A stretch of 64,000 nucleotides of DNA, taken from Elusimicrobia bacterium GWA2_61_42. Its GTDB lineage: Bacteria; Elusimicrobiota; Elusimicrobia; Elusimicrobiales; UBA9959. Below the pieces are notes generated by a model. It searched no databases, was not told the DNA's origin, and worked only from the letters and a program-made list of their open reading frames with translations. Shown one piece after another: positions 24,181 through 32,968 of this stretch (the first letter of the stretch is position 1; each line of letters starts with the position of its first letter). The stretch is taken from assembly GCA_001799615.1 (NCBI GenBank), contig MGTU01000014.1, positions 27,068 to 91,067 of the forward strand. The letters are read 5' to 3'. The position numbers and the translations under genes were made by a program.

Positions 24181-25947
24181 TCAAAGCGTGGAACTACGCA
24201 GGAAGCGGCGGGCTATGTCCGCCGCGGAGAGGTGGAACAGGGTGGGGCGCCCGTGCGGGCAATGGTAGCCGTCCTTGGCTTTCTTCAGGTCTTCCATCAG
24301 CCGCAAAGCTTCCTGCGGCTTCACGAAATCGTGCGCTTTTATCGACTTCTTGCAGGCCATGGTGGCGATGACGCTCCGCTTTATGTCCTCGGCGGCCTTT
24401 TGCGGCTCGCCCAGCACTTCCGACAGGTAGCCCAGGAACTCGGAGAAAGCGGGCTGGGTAAAATAGAACAGCGCCGGGGCGGCGCGCAGCAGCGCCACGG
24501 CCGGGCCGCGCTGGTCTATTTCGAAACCGGCGGTCTTCATCCAGTCGCGCCACTTGAGCACCGTTTCCATCTGGGAGCGCGACAGTTCCGCTTCCAGGGG
24601 CACCAGCAAAGGCTGCACCCGTATGGTCCCCCTGGAAAATTCTTCCAGGTATTTCTCGAACAACACCCGCTCCTGCGCCGCGTGCTGGTCCACCACCAGC
24701 AGGCCGGCTTCGCACTCGAATAAAAGGTAGCTCTTGGCCAGCTGGCCGAGATAGTGCAGGTCCTTGCCGCGCCAGTCGGCGGGAGCGGACTGGCTTTCGG
24801 CCGCGGCGGCGGCGCCGGGCAGGTCGAAAAGGCTGCCGGTCTCGGCGGCCGGGGAGGGAGGCGCGGCGGCCTCGCGGTAGGCGGGCAGGTCCGGGGCCGA
24901 GAACTTGTTCTCGCCGGCCGGCGCGGCCAGCTGCACGGAGGCCGTCTGCTTTTTCAGCAGCTCCTCGTAAATGGTGTTGGAAACGGTCTTGAAGATCTCG
25001 TTCTCGCCGGAGAACTTCACGTCCCGCTTCTGCGGGTGGATATTGGCGTCGAAAGCGCCGGGGTCCAGCTCCAGGAACAGCGCGCACGACGGGTGCTTGC
25101 CGGCCAGCATATGGCCGTAGCCGCGGTAAAAGGCCTGGCGCAGCAGCGCCGAATTAACGGGCCGGCGGTTGACGAAGAAATGCTGGTTGGCGCGCGTGGC
25201 GCCCAGGGCGTCGGGCCTGGAAACGAAACCGTAGACGGCCATGCCGGCGGCCTTGCCTTCCACGCGGGCCATCCCGGAATAAACGGCCTTGCCGAAAATG
25301 ACGGCCGCGCGGTTCTTGAGGTTCTCCCACAGGCCGCCGGGCAGCACCGGCAGCGCCAGGTTCTCGGCGCCGTCTATGGACAGCCGGAAAGCCGTGCCCA
25401 AATTGGCCAGGGCGGCCTCTTCCACGGTCTTTATCAGCTGGGCGCGCTCGGCCGTGTCGCTTTTCATGAACTTGGCGCGGGCCGGGGTGTTGAAGAACAG
25501 GTCGGCCGCCTCGATGGTGGTGCCTTTTACCGGCGCGGCGGGCACTTCGGCCACTACATGGCCGCCTTCGCCTTCTATGCCGTAGCCGGAAGCCGCCCCG
25601 GCCTGGCAGGAGAACAGCTTAAGGCGGGAGACGGCGAAAATGGAATAAAGCGCTTCGCCGCGGAAACCGAAAGTGGCCAGGGAATAAAGGTCGTCGAAAA
25701 CGTTGAGCTTGCTGGTAGCGTGCCGGCTCAGGGCCAGGCGCAGATCTTCGCGGTCCATGCCGCGCCCGTCGTCGTGCACGCGGATGAGGCCGCGGCCGGC
25801 CTTTTGAAGGTCTATCTCTATCTTCGAGGCGCCGGCGTCCAAAGAATTCTCTATCAGTTCCTTGAGCACGGAAGCGGGGCGCTCGATAACCTCGCCGGCG
25901 GCGATCTTGGAGACTACGTCTTCAGGCAGAACTTTTATTTCCGGCAT
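24181..25947 (-). CDS. mutL: DNA mismatch repair protein MutL (endonuclease type)
   Basis: MutL couples mismatch recognition by MutS to strand removal. With the ATG at 25947 it has 588 residues. The N-terminal GHKL ATPase motifs are IAAGEVIERPASVLKELIEN, DDGRGM and TFGFRGEAL. The C-terminal domain has the metal-dependent endonuclease motif DQHAAQERVLFE plus CPHGRP, so this MutL should nick DNA itself. The ORF track runs back to 26265, but that extension overlaps the CPBP gene in another frame; GAGG lies 5 nt before 25947. mutS lies 2 kb upstream on the same strand. Confidence 0.96.
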   Translation of the reverse strand: MPEIKVLPEDVVSKIAAGEVIERPASVLKELIENSLDAGASKIEIDLQKAGRGLIRVHDDGRGMDREDLRLALSRHATSKLNVFDDLYSLATFGFRGEALYSIFAVSRLKLFSCQAGAASGYGIEGEGGHVVAEVPAAPVKGTTIEAADLFFNTPARAKFMKSDTAERAQLIKTVEEAALANLGTAFRLSIDGAENLALPVLPGGLWENLKNRAAVIFGKAVYSGMARVEGKAAGMAVYGFVSRPDALGATRANQHFFVNRRPVNSALLRQAFYRGYGHMLAGKHPSCALFLELDPGAFDANIHPQKRDVKFSGENEIFKTVSNTIYEELLKKQTASVQLAAPAGENKFSAPDLPAYREAAAPPSPAAETGSLFDLPGAAAAAESQSAPADWRGKDLHYLGQLAKSYLLFECEAGLLVVDQHAAQERVLFEKYLEEFSRGTIRVQPLLVPLEAELSRSQMETVLKWRDWMKTAGFEIDQRGPAVALLRAAPALFYFTQPAFSEFLGYLSEVLGEPQKAAEDIKRSVIATMACKKSIKAHDFVKPQEALRLMEDLKKAKDGYHCPHGRPTLFHLSAADIARRFLRSSTL

Positions 25948-25976
25948 ATTATCCTCAAATTTTACTTTATTTGGGC

Positions 25977-26708
25977 TCAACTGAGCCGGACAAGGGAAAC
26001 CGCGATGTTTATCATGGAGTGCAGGAAGATATTGACCGGGAGACGCCGCTCCTTCTCGTAAGTATAGCCCAGCAGCAGGCCTACCGGGAACACCAGCAGC
26101 GCCGCGGAAAGATGGGTAGCGGCGAACAGCGCGCTGGAAACCAGCAGCGCCGGCAGGAAAGCCATTTTTTTCCTGAAAGAAACGTACATAAGCCGGCGGA
26201 AAAAAAGTTCCTCTCCCAGGGGGCCCAGGGCGCATACCGAAAGAAAAAGAAAGACCGCCCTCCAAGGAGAGGCCAGCACCGCCGCTTTGGCTATTTCATA
26301 TTTGCCGTCACCCGCGGATATCGAGGCCAGAACGGCCTCCGGAGGTTTGCCCGACAGATAGATGAACAGCAGGACCGAGGCGACGATGGCGGCGATTATG
26401 AGCAGGTAGCCGCCGAAATATTTCAGCGCGGTTCTCAGGTCGCGCGCCGCGCCGGCGCTCCAGTCCCGCCAGGCGGCGGCGAAGTCTACGCCGCGCTCTT
26501 TCAGCACCTGCGCGCAAAGCAGCGCGAAAATGGAACCGTTGAAAAAACTCGCTATCTCCAGGGTGCTCAGGCCGAGCAGGCTGTTAACGGTCAGGTTAAC
26601 GGTGACGGAAGCGGCCACGGCGCAAAAGGTGCCGAACAGGAATATCGCCAGCAAGTGCTTGTAGGAATCGCAGGCGATGAGGCCGGCGAAAGGATTTGTT
26701 TTGTCCAT
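25977..26708 (-). CDS. CPBP-family intramembrane protease
   Basis: The 243-residue polytopic protein carries the conserved motifs of the CPBP (CAAX/ABI) family in order: EELFFRR (Glu-Glu-x3-Arg), FAATH and HSMIN near the C-terminus. These form a membrane-embedded glutamate protease site or, in some members, an immunity protein. It precedes mutL by 29 nt. Its ATG comes directly after the T-run of a terminator, leaving no room for a Shine-Dalgarno, so the start or its promoter needs care. Confidence 0.88.
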   Translation of the reverse strand: MDKTNPFAGLIACDSYKHLLAIFLFGTFCAVAASVTVNLTVNSLLGLSTLEIASFFNGSIFALLCAQVLKERGVDFAAAWRDWSAGAARDLRTALKYFGGYLLIIAAIVASVLLFIYLSGKPPEAVLASISAGDGKYEIAKAAVLASPWRAVFLFLSVCALGPLGEELFFRRLMYVSFRKKMAFLPALLVSSALFAATHLSAALLVFPVGLLLGYTYEKERRLPVNIFLHSMINIAVSLVRLS

Positions 26709-26739
26709 AAAAATAAACCCGGGCGCGGGACCCGGGTTT
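26709..26739 (-). terminator. Intrinsic terminator of the five-repeat protein gene
   Basis: AAACCCGGG-TCCCGCG-CCCGGGTTT (9-bp stem) followed on the minus strand by ATTTTT and then directly by the ATG of the CPBP gene. Confidence 0.8.
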
Positions 26740-26757
26740 AGCGCGGCGCGTACTTGG

Positions 26758-27927
26758 CTAGCGCGGCAAAGGGCCGGGATAGGCGGGCTGGCCGGCCTTG
26801 GCCACGTAATCTATGGCATAGGTGAAACTGCCCAGTTCGCCGGTTACCGCCGTGCCCACCACGCCCAGGCCGGCGGCGTTAAAGGCGGCCGCTTTCTCGT
26901 CCAGGGCCTTTTTGGCCTCGCTGTCGAAGGTGTAGGTCTCGGGGGCCTGGTAGGTCTCTATGGCCACGGAAGGAACGACGCCTCCCTGCTGGTAAATATT
27001 GCCCACCAGGTAATCCACGCTGTAGGAATAGTCGCGGCCTTCGGGCCTGACCACGGCGGACAGCGCCGGGGCGCCGGCTTTAGAGAAAGCCGGCAGGGCG
27101 GCCTTGGAGGCCTTCAGCGCCTCGCTGTCAAAGGTGAAAGTTTCGCGGGAATCGTAGCGGGCCACGGAATACTGGGGCCGCGCGCCGTATTTATTGGTCT
27201 TGATGACGAATTCCACTTCCACGGCGTAGTCCCCGTCGGGGCGGCTGACGGCTTTGCCGCGCAGGGCCGGCACGCCGGCGGCTTTGAGCAGGGCCACATA
27301 GGCGGGCACGTTCTTTTCGGCCTCGCTCTCGAAAGTGAACTTGCCGCCGGTAAACTTCTCGAACTTGACATCGTACTCCTGCGTGGGCCGCAGCAGGTTC
27401 TTTACCAGGTAATCCACGGCGAAGGCGCTGTCGTTGCCGGCCTCGTAAAGGTAGGACCCCAGCACCGGCAGTTTGGCGGCGCGGAAATTGGCGGCGCAGG
27501 CCTTCATGGCTTCCGCGGCTTCGGTTTCGCGCCAGTAGGAGGCGCCGTTCTTATAGGTTTCGACGATGACCGCGGGAGGCAGAGCGGCGCCGTTCTTGAC
27601 GGTGGGAAGATAATCGATGACGAAGGAATAATCGTTGCCCAGTTCCACCACGCGGCCGCCCAGGGTGGTGACGCCGGCGGCTTTAAGCGCGTTCAGGCGC
27701 GCGGCCAGGCCTGCGGCAGCTTCGTTCTCGAAGGTGAATTCCTCGTCGGTGGCGTAGCTGGCGATAGTGACGCCGGGGGGAACGACGGGAGCGGGGCGGG
27801 AAGGCTCGGCGGTCTTTACCGGCGGGAGATCGCCCAGCCGGGCGGCGTCGAGGCTGAAAGCCTGCGAAAAAGAAGGGCAGCTGAAAGCTAGCAGCGAAAA
27901 ACCGGCGAGCGTGAGTGCTTTGAACAT
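26758..27927 (-). CDS. Secreted protein made of five ~67-residue tandem repeats
   Basis: With the ATG at 27927 (AGGGAGG 4 nt upstream) the product has 389 residues and a signal peptide (ALTLAGFSLLAFSCPSFSQA). After a Pro-rich linker it consists of five similar units. Each has an opening like ETYxxxETFTFDSEA, a helix with an Ala-Ala-Gly turn (LKAAGVPALRG) and a closing strand pair like DYSYSVDYLV. In the 406-residue ORF numbering the units begin near 70, 136, 204, 271 and 338. I know no named family with this unit. The ORF track start (27978) adds 17 residues without a signal peptide and is less likely. It lies after mutS with its own terminator. Confidence 0.82.
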   Translation of the reverse strand: MFKALTLAGFSLLAFSCPSFSQAFSLDAARLGDLPPVKTAEPSRPAPVVPPGVTIASYATDEEFTFENEAAAGLAARLNALKAAGVTTLGGRVVELGNDYSFVIDYLPTVKNGAALPPAVIVETYKNGASYWRETEAAEAMKACAANFRAAKLPVLGSYLYEAGNDSAFAVDYLVKNLLRPTQEYDVKFEKFTGGKFTFESEAEKNVPAYVALLKAAGVPALRGKAVSRPDGDYAVEVEFVIKTNKYGARPQYSVARYDSRETFTFDSEALKASKAALPAFSKAGAPALSAVVRPEGRDYSYSVDYLVGNIYQQGGVVPSVAIETYQAPETYTFDSEAKKALDEKAAAFNAAGLGVVGTAVTGELGSFTYAIDYVAKAGQPAYPGPLPR

Positions 27928-28035
27928 TGGGCCTCCCTGAACTATATATATTCTATTAACTAAGCCGGGCCGCCACATGGGCCAAAAGGCCGTATATTTA
28001 GTGGGTCCTATGCCCGCGGCCGGGGGGCGCGCCGC

Positions 28036-30624
28036 CTAGTTGGTGGTCTTAAGCCTTTTTTTCCAGTCGGAAATGGCGGCCAAAGCCGACAGCGGGGTCA
28101 TATTGTCGGTATCGCACATTTTTACCTCGTCCAGCACGGGATGGCTGGAGAAAATAGGGAACAGGGGGGTCTGGTTCTCGTCCGAGGCCGCCACCTGGAT
28201 ATTCCCCTTGGTCTCGAGGGTGCGCAGGATCTCCCGCGCGCGCTGAATGGCGGAATCGGGCAGCCCGGCCAGCTGAGCCACGTGGATGCCGTAGGATTTG
28301 TCGGCCGGGCCCGGGCCTATCTTGTGCAGGAAGACCACCTCGGTCTTGCCGAGGGCGTTGGTCCATTCCTTCACCGAGATATTGCAGTTCTTGATGCCGG
28401 AGAACTTCTCGGCCAGCTCGGTCAGCTCGAAATAATGGGTGGCGAACAGCACCTTGGGCCCGCCTTCGGGCTTGTAGAGGTGCTCCACCACGGCCCAGGC
28501 GATGGAGATGCCGTCGAAAGTGGAAGTGCCGCGGCCCACCTCGTCGAGGAGGATGAGGCTGCGGGGCGTGGCCAGGCGCATGATGGCCGAGGTCTCGCGC
28601 ATTTCCACCATAAAGGTGGATTCGCCGCGGGCCATGCGGTCCTGCGCGCCTATGCGCGTCATGATGCGGTCCACCAGGCCGACCTCGGCGGCGCGGGCCG
28701 GCACGAAGGAGCCCATCTGCGCCATGATGACGGCGACGGCCGCCTGGCGCAGGTAAACGCTCTTGCCGCTCATGTTGGGGCCGGTGAGGATGATCACGCG
28801 GGCTTCGGCGCCGCCGATGTCCAGGTCGTTGGGGACGAAGGTTCCCGCCGGCAGAAAGCGCTCCACCGCCGGGTGGCGGCCTTCCTCTATCTTAAGTTCG
28901 TCGCCGGTGGTGACGCGGGGCCTTGAAAATTCATAGCGCACGGCGCTTTCGGCCAGCGCGTAGAACACGTCCAGCTCGGCCGCTCCGGAGGCGAAGGTCT
29001 TCAGCTCGCCGAGGGAAGCGCGCACCTTTTCGCGCAGTTCTCCGAACAGGTGGGTCTCCAGCTTGGACATCTTCTCTTCGGCCCCGAGGATCTTGTTCTC
29101 GAGGGTCTTCAGCTCTTCCGTGATGTAGCGCTCTGCGTTCACCAGCGTCTGCTTGCGCACAAAATAATGCGGCACTTTGGAGGCCTGCGCCTTGGAGACC
29201 TCTATAAAGTAGCCGAAAACTCCGTTATAGCCCACTTTCAGGGTGGCGATCTGCGTCTTTTCCTTCTCGCGCAGCTCGATGTCGGCCAGCAGCTTCTGGC
29301 TGTCCCGGCGCACCGCGCGCAGCTCGTCCAGCCCGGCGCTGTAGCCCTCGCAGATAACGCCGCCGTCGGACATCCTGGCGGGCGGGTTCTCCGCCAGCGC
29401 GCGCTCCAGCTCGGCGCGCAGCCCGTTGAGGGCGTGGGAAACGCCGTCCAGGCGCGAAGCCAGCTCGGGGGCGCGTTCGAAGAAGCCGCCGGTGCTCAAA
29501 AGCAGTTTAAGCCGGGGCAGCTGGCCCAAAGCCTTCCTGACCGCGGCCAGGTCCCTGGGGGAGGCGCTGAGGTTTATCACGCGGCCCAGCAGGCGCTCCA
29601 CGTCCGGCACCTGCGCGAGGATGTCGCCCAGCTGCTCCCTGGCCTCGCGGCTCTCGGCGAGGAAAGCGGTAAAAGCCTGGCGGGAAAGGATCTCGCGGAT
29701 GTCCGAAAGCGGCTCCAGGATCCAGCGCTTCAGCAGGCGGGAGCCCATGGAGGTCCTGGACTGGTCCAGCACGCCCCACAGGGTCTTGGAATCGTCGCCG
29801 TCCGGGGAAGCGACCAGTTCCAGCGTCTTTATGGCCGATTCGTCGAGCTGTAGGCGGTTGGCCGGCTCGTAATAAGAGGGCGAAAAAACCTCTTTAAGCC
29901 CGGGCTGGGTCTGGCGCACGTAGGACGTCACTTTCAGCGCGGTCCTCATGGCCAGCTTGTGGTTCTGCCAGACGGGCTGGGCTGCCCAGGCCGGCGGCGG
30001 GGCGTCGGCCCTGTTGTATTCGGTAATGACTACCTGGCCGAAGCTGAGGCCGCGCCTGAGCAGCTCTTTGACGGTCTTGGTATCGGCCAGGATCTCGGCC
30101 GGTCCCGTCTTGGAAACGAAGGACGCCAGCTGGTACAGGTCGGGGTCGTTGAGGTTCTGCGTGGCCAGGAAGTCCCCGGTGGAGGCGTCGAAGGAAGCCA
30201 GGCCCCAGCCGACGATATCGATGTGCAGCGCCACCAGGTAATTGGCGGCGCGGGGCCGCAGCAGCTCGTCCTCCACCACGGTGCCGGGGGTGATCAGGCG
30301 CACCACCTCGCGCTTGAAAAGCTTGGTCTTCTTCGCTTCGCCGTCGGCGGGGCCGGTCTGCTCGCAGATGGCCACCTTGTGGCCGGCGGCCAGCAGGCGG
30401 GCTATATAATTGGAAGCGGAATGATGCGGTACGCCGCACATGGGCACGCTCTGGCGGGCGGTCAGCGTAAGGCCCAGCTCCGCGCTGGCGATCTTGGCGT
30501 CTTCGAAGAACATCTCGTAGAAGTCGCCCAGGCGGAAAAAAAGCAGCGCGTGCGGGTAGGCGTTCTTCAGCGCCTGGTACTGCTGCATCAAAGGGGTTTC
30601 CGGGGTTTCTATCTGTTGGGTCAT
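28036..30624 (-). CDS. mutS: DNA mismatch recognition ATPase MutS
   Basis: MutS binds mismatches and small loops and recruits MutL. The 862-residue length is standard. The N-terminal mismatch-binding domain shows the intercalating Phe-x-Glu context in FFRLGDFYEMFFEDA. The C-terminal ABC-type ATPase has the Walker A GPNMSGKSVYLRQ, DEVGRGTSTFDG and FATHYFELTEL. It lies 41 nt after the dus gene. Confidence 0.98.
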   Translation of the reverse strand: MTQQIETPETPLMQQYQALKNAYPHALLFFRLGDFYEMFFEDAKIASAELGLTLTARQSVPMCGVPHHSASNYIARLLAAGHKVAICEQTGPADGEAKKTKLFKREVVRLITPGTVVEDELLRPRAANYLVALHIDIVGWGLASFDASTGDFLATQNLNDPDLYQLASFVSKTGPAEILADTKTVKELLRRGLSFGQVVITEYNRADAPPPAWAAQPVWQNHKLAMRTALKVTSYVRQTQPGLKEVFSPSYYEPANRLQLDESAIKTLELVASPDGDDSKTLWGVLDQSRTSMGSRLLKRWILEPLSDIREILSRQAFTAFLAESREAREQLGDILAQVPDVERLLGRVINLSASPRDLAAVRKALGQLPRLKLLLSTGGFFERAPELASRLDGVSHALNGLRAELERALAENPPARMSDGGVICEGYSAGLDELRAVRRDSQKLLADIELREKEKTQIATLKVGYNGVFGYFIEVSKAQASKVPHYFVRKQTLVNAERYITEELKTLENKILGAEEKMSKLETHLFGELREKVRASLGELKTFASGAAELDVFYALAESAVRYEFSRPRVTTGDELKIEEGRHPAVERFLPAGTFVPNDLDIGGAEARVIILTGPNMSGKSVYLRQAAVAVIMAQMGSFVPARAAEVGLVDRIMTRIGAQDRMARGESTFMVEMRETSAIMRLATPRSLILLDEVGRGTSTFDGISIAWAVVEHLYKPEGGPKVLFATHYFELTELAEKFSGIKNCNISVKEWTNALGKTEVVFLHKIGPGPADKSYGIHVAQLAGLPDSAIQRAREILRTLETKGNIQVAASDENQTPLFPIFSSHPVLDEVKMCDTDNMTPLSALAAISDWKKRLKTTN

Positions 30625-30665
30625 AAATCAGTCCGGCAAAGCGGTAAAGGGGAAGACCGGCGGGT

Positions 30666-31685
30666 TTAGTTTTCGTCAGTGCCGCTGTCGGGCCGCCGGG
30701 GCGTCTCGCTGCCCGTATATTGTATCAAAAGGGCTTCCGCCTCTTTAAGGGTTTTAAGCTGCATGAACGAGGCCCTGGCCCCGGCGGCCCCCGGCAGGCC
30801 TTTCAGCCAGTAGCCCACCAGCTTGCGCGCCCGGGCCAGGCCGTGCTCTTCGCCGTAAATGCCGGCGTTCAGCTCCAGAAAACGAAGAAAAAGACGCATA
30901 CGGGCGGCCTGGGTGACGGCGCCGCCCGGCAGCCCGGAAAGGCCGGCGGCTATCTCGGCGAAAACGGCCGGGTTGAACACCGCGGCCCGCCCTATGCCGA
31001 CGCCCGAGCAGCCCGTGTCCAGGATGGCGCGCGCCTGCGCGGCGTTCTCCACGCCGCCGTTGCCGAAAACCGGGATCTTCACGGCCGCGGCGGAGGCCGC
31101 CATGGCCTCCAGGTCCACCGGGCCGGTATGGAACTGCGACGCGGGCCTGCCGTGCAGGGTGATGGCGGCGGCGCCGGCTTCCTCGGCGACCCGGGCCAGC
31201 ATGGGGCCCAAATTCTCCCCGGCGACGAGGCCCACCCGGAACTTCACCGTAACGGGGACTTTCACGCTTTTTACCATGCTTGAAATTATATCCGCCAGCA
31301 GCAGCGGCGTCTTCATCAGCGCGGCCCCGGAACCGGAGCGCATCACTTTTTTAACGGGGCACCCGGCGTTTATGTCTATGACGTCGGCGCCGGCCAGCTC
31401 CGCCGCCTGCGCGGCCAGGGCCATGGAGGAGGGGTCGGCCCCGAAAAGCTGTATGGCGGCCGGGTGCTCGCCGGGCAGCAGCTCCAGCATCCTGAAGGAT
31501 TTTTTGTTCTTGTATTTCAGGCTTTCGGCCGAGACCATCTCGGTAACCACCAGGCCCGCGCCGCCCTCGGCGGCGAGAATGCGGAAAGCGGCGTTGGTAA
31601 TGCCGGCCATGGGAGCCAGCGCCAGGTTGTTCTTCAGGGCCACGCGGCCTATGGAAACGGGGTGTAAAAGGTCTTTATTGGTCAC
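30666..31685 (-). CDS. dusB: tRNA-dihydrouridine synthase (DusB-like)
   Basis: Dus enzymes reduce uridines in the tRNA D-loop with FMN and NADPH. The 339-residue protein has LAPMAGITNAAFR (FMN site), the catalytic Cys in DINAGCPVKKV, VTVKFRVG, TLHGRPASQ and the GNGGVEN phosphate-binding segment. The NAGCP...KK context is typical of the DusB group; the exact position modified cannot be proven. It overlaps the next upstream gene by 4 nt. Confidence 0.92.
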   Translation of the reverse strand: MTNKDLLHPVSIGRVALKNNLALAPMAGITNAAFRILAAEGGAGLVVTEMVSAESLKYKNKKSFRMLELLPGEHPAAIQLFGADPSSMALAAQAAELAGADVIDINAGCPVKKVMRSGSGAALMKTPLLLADIISSMVKSVKVPVTVKFRVGLVAGENLGPMLARVAEEAGAAAITLHGRPASQFHTGPVDLEAMAASAAAVKIPVFGNGGVENAAQARAILDTGCSGVGIGRAAVFNPAVFAEIAAGLSGLPGGAVTQAARMRLFLRFLELNAGIYGEEHGLARARKLVGYWLKGLPGAAGARASFMQLKTLKEAEALLIQYTGSETPRRPDSGTDEN

Positions 31686-32410
31686 GGGTTCAAAGCGTAG
31701 CTGCCGTCGTGGGCAAGCGTAAATTCCTTGGGCGCGCGCCTCAGGACGGGGGTCGTCTCTTTGGCGGGAGCGCCCACTTTGCGCAGCACGGCCAGCTGAA
31801 AGGCAAAAGCGCGGTCCTCGGTCTCGAGGATGACGCCCAGGCTCTTGTAGTCCAGTTTGGCGGGATTGGCCTCGGGCACGCTGGCGTCCGCCTCGCCCGG
31901 CGGGGGGGGGGCGCGCCGCGTACGCTTCCTGGTGTTAAGCTCGTACCAGGCGTGCCACGCCTGGTGGGCTATGATCCCGGCGCACCAGGTAAGCGAGCGG
32001 AAAGCGTGATCGGAGGAAAGCGCGGCCACGGTGCGGCCGCCGTCCAGGTAAAAGCCGGTCTTGTTCTCGTTGCGGATCACGGAAAGATTTTTTTTCAGGA
32101 ACAGGAAGGTATCCCTGTCCGCCATCCAGATCAGCTTGAGGGCGTGCGTGACCTGGCTTTTGAATTCCGGCGGGCCCTGCACGTCCAGCCCGAGCTCCGG
32201 GTTGTAGGCCTCGGGCAGCGGGAGACGGGAGCGCGGGCGGGCCGCGGCCGGCGGCTCTTCCTGCAGGGCGGCCGGGGCGGCGGCTTCCTCCCTCACGGCC
32301 TGCACGCGCCCGTTAACATAATACCAGACGCCGGCCCCCATCACCGCCAGCGGCAGGAAGGCCAGCACCTTGTGGGTGCGGAAGAAACTTACGTGTTCTG
32401 TTTCCGGCAT
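31682..32410 (-). CDS. Membrane-anchored protein with an HQAWH motif, function unknown
   Basis: The 242-residue product has one transmembrane helix (VLAFLPLAVMGAGVWYYV), a Pro/Arg-rich linker and a soluble domain outside the cytoplasm. The domain contains AGIIAHQAWHAWYEL and later ILETEDRAFAFQL. This has the layout of an HExxH zinc peptidase with a downstream Glu, but the catalytic Glu is Gln (HQAWH). It may be an inactive relative or an unrelated protein. It overlaps dusB by 4 nt. Confidence 0.75.
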   Translation of the reverse strand: MPETEHVSFFRTHKVLAFLPLAVMGAGVWYYVNGRVQAVREEAAAPAALQEEPPAAARPRSRLPLPEAYNPELGLDVQGPPEFKSQVTHALKLIWMADRDTFLFLKKNLSVIRNENKTGFYLDGGRTVAALSSDHAFRSLTWCAGIIAHQAWHAWYELNTRKRTRRAPPPPGEADASVPEANPAKLDYKSLGVILETEDRAFAFQLAVLRKVGAPAKETTPVLRRAPKEFTLAHDGSYALNP

Positions 32411-32426
32411 ATCGGGTCAATAAATA

Positions 32427-32463
32427 CGGGGACCGTAAAACGCTCCGCGCCTTACGGTCCCCG
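32427..32463 (-). terminator. Long hairpin between the zinc-ribbon gene and the next gene
   Basis: CGGGGACCGTAA and TTACGGTCCCCG form a perfect 12-bp stem with a 13-nt loop, followed on the minus strand by TATTTATTG. It is a weak terminator or an mRNA-stabilising hairpin 15 nt after the stop. Confidence 0.55.
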
Positions 32464-32478
32464 CCGCGCGTTCCGCAG

Positions 32479-32880
32479 TTATTTGGTCGATTTGAGGTAC
32501 GAGTTGTAGAAAGCCTGCAGCTCGCTGTCGGCGTCCTGGAATTCCAGCACGTGCTTTTTGCAGCCGCGCCTGGAACAGATCTGCACCATGCCGCCGGCCT
32601 TCAGCTCGAAAGCTATCATCTGCGAGCCGCACGCGTCGCACTTGCGGGTGCTCTTCAGGTCGGCCTTGCAGTGGGGGCAGCGGAAGCCGGCTACCTTGCC
32701 CAGCGGGATGGGCAGGGCCGTCTCGGCCTTGTAGCTGCCGTAGAGGGAGCTGAGGTAAAGGGGGGCGTGTTTGCCCGCGTAGGTCAGGTTAACCTCTATC
32801 GAGGGAGCGGCGTCCAGCTTGGTGCCGGCGTTCATCAGTGATTTAGAGCAGTGGGGACATTTTACTTTAACGCTTAACAT
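32479..32880 (-). CDS. Multi-zinc-ribbon protein
   Basis: With the ATG at 32880 (GGAGG 5 nt upstream; the ORF track adds 13 residues) the protein has 133 residues. Cys pairs at CPHC, CPHC, CDAC and CSRRGC suggest two or three zinc ribbons. There is no catalytic motif; such proteins often bind nucleic acid or act as adaptors. It is the first gene of the run toward dusB and mutS. Confidence 0.8.
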   Translation of the reverse strand: MLSVKVKCPHCSKSLMNAGTKLDAAPSIEVNLTYAGKHAPLYLSSLYGSYKAETALPIPLGKVAGFRCPHCKADLKSTRKCDACGSQMIAFELKAGGMVQICSRRGCKKHVLEFQDADSELQAFYNSYLKSTK

Positions 32881-32968
32881 CGGGGCCTCCAGGAAACCAG
32901 GAATACGCCGGGGGCGCAAGCCCGCCGGTAACGCTTATGATACTAAATTATCCCGCCGGCCCAGCGGC

